Positions 15,637 through 16,121 of a stretch of 16,121 nucleotides of DNA are shown here, one piece after another (the stretch's first letter is position 1; each line of letters begins with the position of its first letter). This DNA comes from Bacteroidia bacterium (GTDB lineage Bacteria; Bacteroidota; Bacteroidia; Bacteroidales; Prolixibacteraceae). The stretch covers positions 1 to 16,121 of the forward strand of contig JANYJT010000034.1 of NCBI GenBank assembly GCA_025358395.1, read 5' to 3'. Below the pieces are notes generated by a model that was given only the letters and a program-made list of their open reading frames with translations, had not been told where the DNA came from and made no database searches. A program made the position numbers and the translations under genes.

Positions 15637-16121
15637 CCCATTTAGAAACCGCTTCAACCAGAATTAGCAATACACATACCAAGATCACTAAGGTTAGTGT
15701 GGTATTGACGATTCCCTGCATCCGGCTTGCTTCCTTAAAAATCTGTGGAACATAGATGTTGAAGAGGTTCATTGTTCCCCCCGTAATTGTCGTTATTCCA
15801 ACGAACGTCATTGGAATAACTGTTATCCAGATATATTTTCTTTTTCCATGGTTGATTAGCCATGAAGTTCCAATAGCCAGTGCTAATGTGGCAAGCAGCT
15901 GATTTGCAACGCCAAACATTGGCCAAATGGTTGAAACCGTACCTGTATAGATAAAATAACCCCAGGCAAAAACGATCAGTGAACTGGCGATAATATTTCC
16001 CGGTATCCAATTGGTACGGGCAAAGGGAGCATATATTTTCCCAAGGGCTTCCTGCAGAATAAACCGCGCAATCCTGGTTCCGGCATCCACGGTAGTGAGA
16101 ATAAAGAGGGCTTCGAACATG
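15620..16121 (-). CDS. cstA: CstA-family carbon starvation/peptide or pyruvate transporter, C-terminal fragment
   Basis: The last 167 codons of a gene whose start lies outside the window. The ATG at 16120-16118 is internal, because MFEALFILTTVDAGTRIARFILQE is a conserved mid-to-late segment of CstA proteins. Several hydrophobic segments follow (IIASSLIVFAWGYFIY, MFGVANQLLATLALAIG, a segment after RKYIWITVIPMT, and a final helix before the VSKWVKVKG end). CstA/BtsT proteins are inner-membrane transporters for peptides or pyruvate, induced in carbon starvation. It converges with the HTCS with 20 bp between the stop codons and is probably not part of the PUL. The family is clear, but the transported substrate is not. 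Confidence 0.88.
   Translation of the reverse strand, partial: MFEALFILTTVDAGTRIARFILQEALGKIYAPFARTNWIPGNIIASSLIVFAWGYFIYTGTVSTIWPMFGVANQLLATLALAIGTSWLINHGKRKYIWITVIPMTFVGITTITGGTMNLFNIYVPQIFKEASRMQGIVNTTLTLVILVCVLLILVEAVSKWVKVKG

Noticed and set aside
16118..16120. ATG at 16120 as the start of the CstA-like gene
   Set aside because: The sequence following it is an internal conserved block of the family, so the gene continues past the window edge.

Overview
The window looks like part of a Bacteroidota (Bacteroidetes) chromosome. It carries a SusC/SusD outer-membrane pair, a hybrid two-component system (HTCS) divergent from it, sulfatases of the iduronate-2-sulfatase-like group, Bacteroidota-type lipoprotein signals, AT-rich leaders with little Shine-Dalgarno signal, and one perfect match to the Bacteroidota -7 promoter element. 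I cannot assign a genus. No mobile element, CRISPR array, tRNA or rRNA gene was seen.

Layout. From 11182 down to base 1, seven minus-strand genes form one polysaccharide utilization locus (PUL): susC-like (11182-7865), susD-like (7843-6275), a small lipoprotein with a FIVAR-like helical region (6264-5641), a Cys-type sulfatase (5630-4041), a 274-bp gap holding a large imperfect inverted repeat, a Ser-type sulfatase (3766-2153), and two tandem alginate-lyase-superfamily (PF05426; PL38/PL5-like) polysaccharide lyases (2153-810, and 798 running off the left edge). Apart from the 274-bp gap, spacings run from a 1-bp overlap to 21 bp. On the plus strand, after a 339-bp divergent intergenic region, the HTCS regulator occupies 11522-15599. 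A convergent CstA-family transporter fragment (15620 to the right edge) marks the end of the PUL on that side.

How it works together (inference). The HTCS would sense an oligosaccharide in the periplasm and switch on the operon. SusD and the lipoprotein would capture the glycan at the surface and SusC would import it. The sulfatases and lyases would desulfate and cleave it. The enzyme set points to a sulfated polysaccharide rich in uronic acids; the exact glycan cannot be named from this sequence.

Main discovery. The HTCS is split into two reading frames exactly at an (AG)6 dinucleotide tract (13934-13945) just after the transmembrane helix. Adding one AG unit rejoins the sensor half to the kinase/receiver/AraC half with family-like sequence across the join. 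This makes the locus a candidate for phase-variable (ON/OFF) control of a whole PUL by slipped-strand mispairing in its regulator. A programmed +1 frameshift or a sequencing error are the alternatives. Other points of interest are a 31-bp near-perfect palindrome upstream of the HTCS, the 100-bp hairpin-forming element between the sulfatases, and a neighbouring Ser-type/Cys-type sulfatase pair in which the Cys-type enzyme has C-A-A-T-R instead of C-x-P-x-R.
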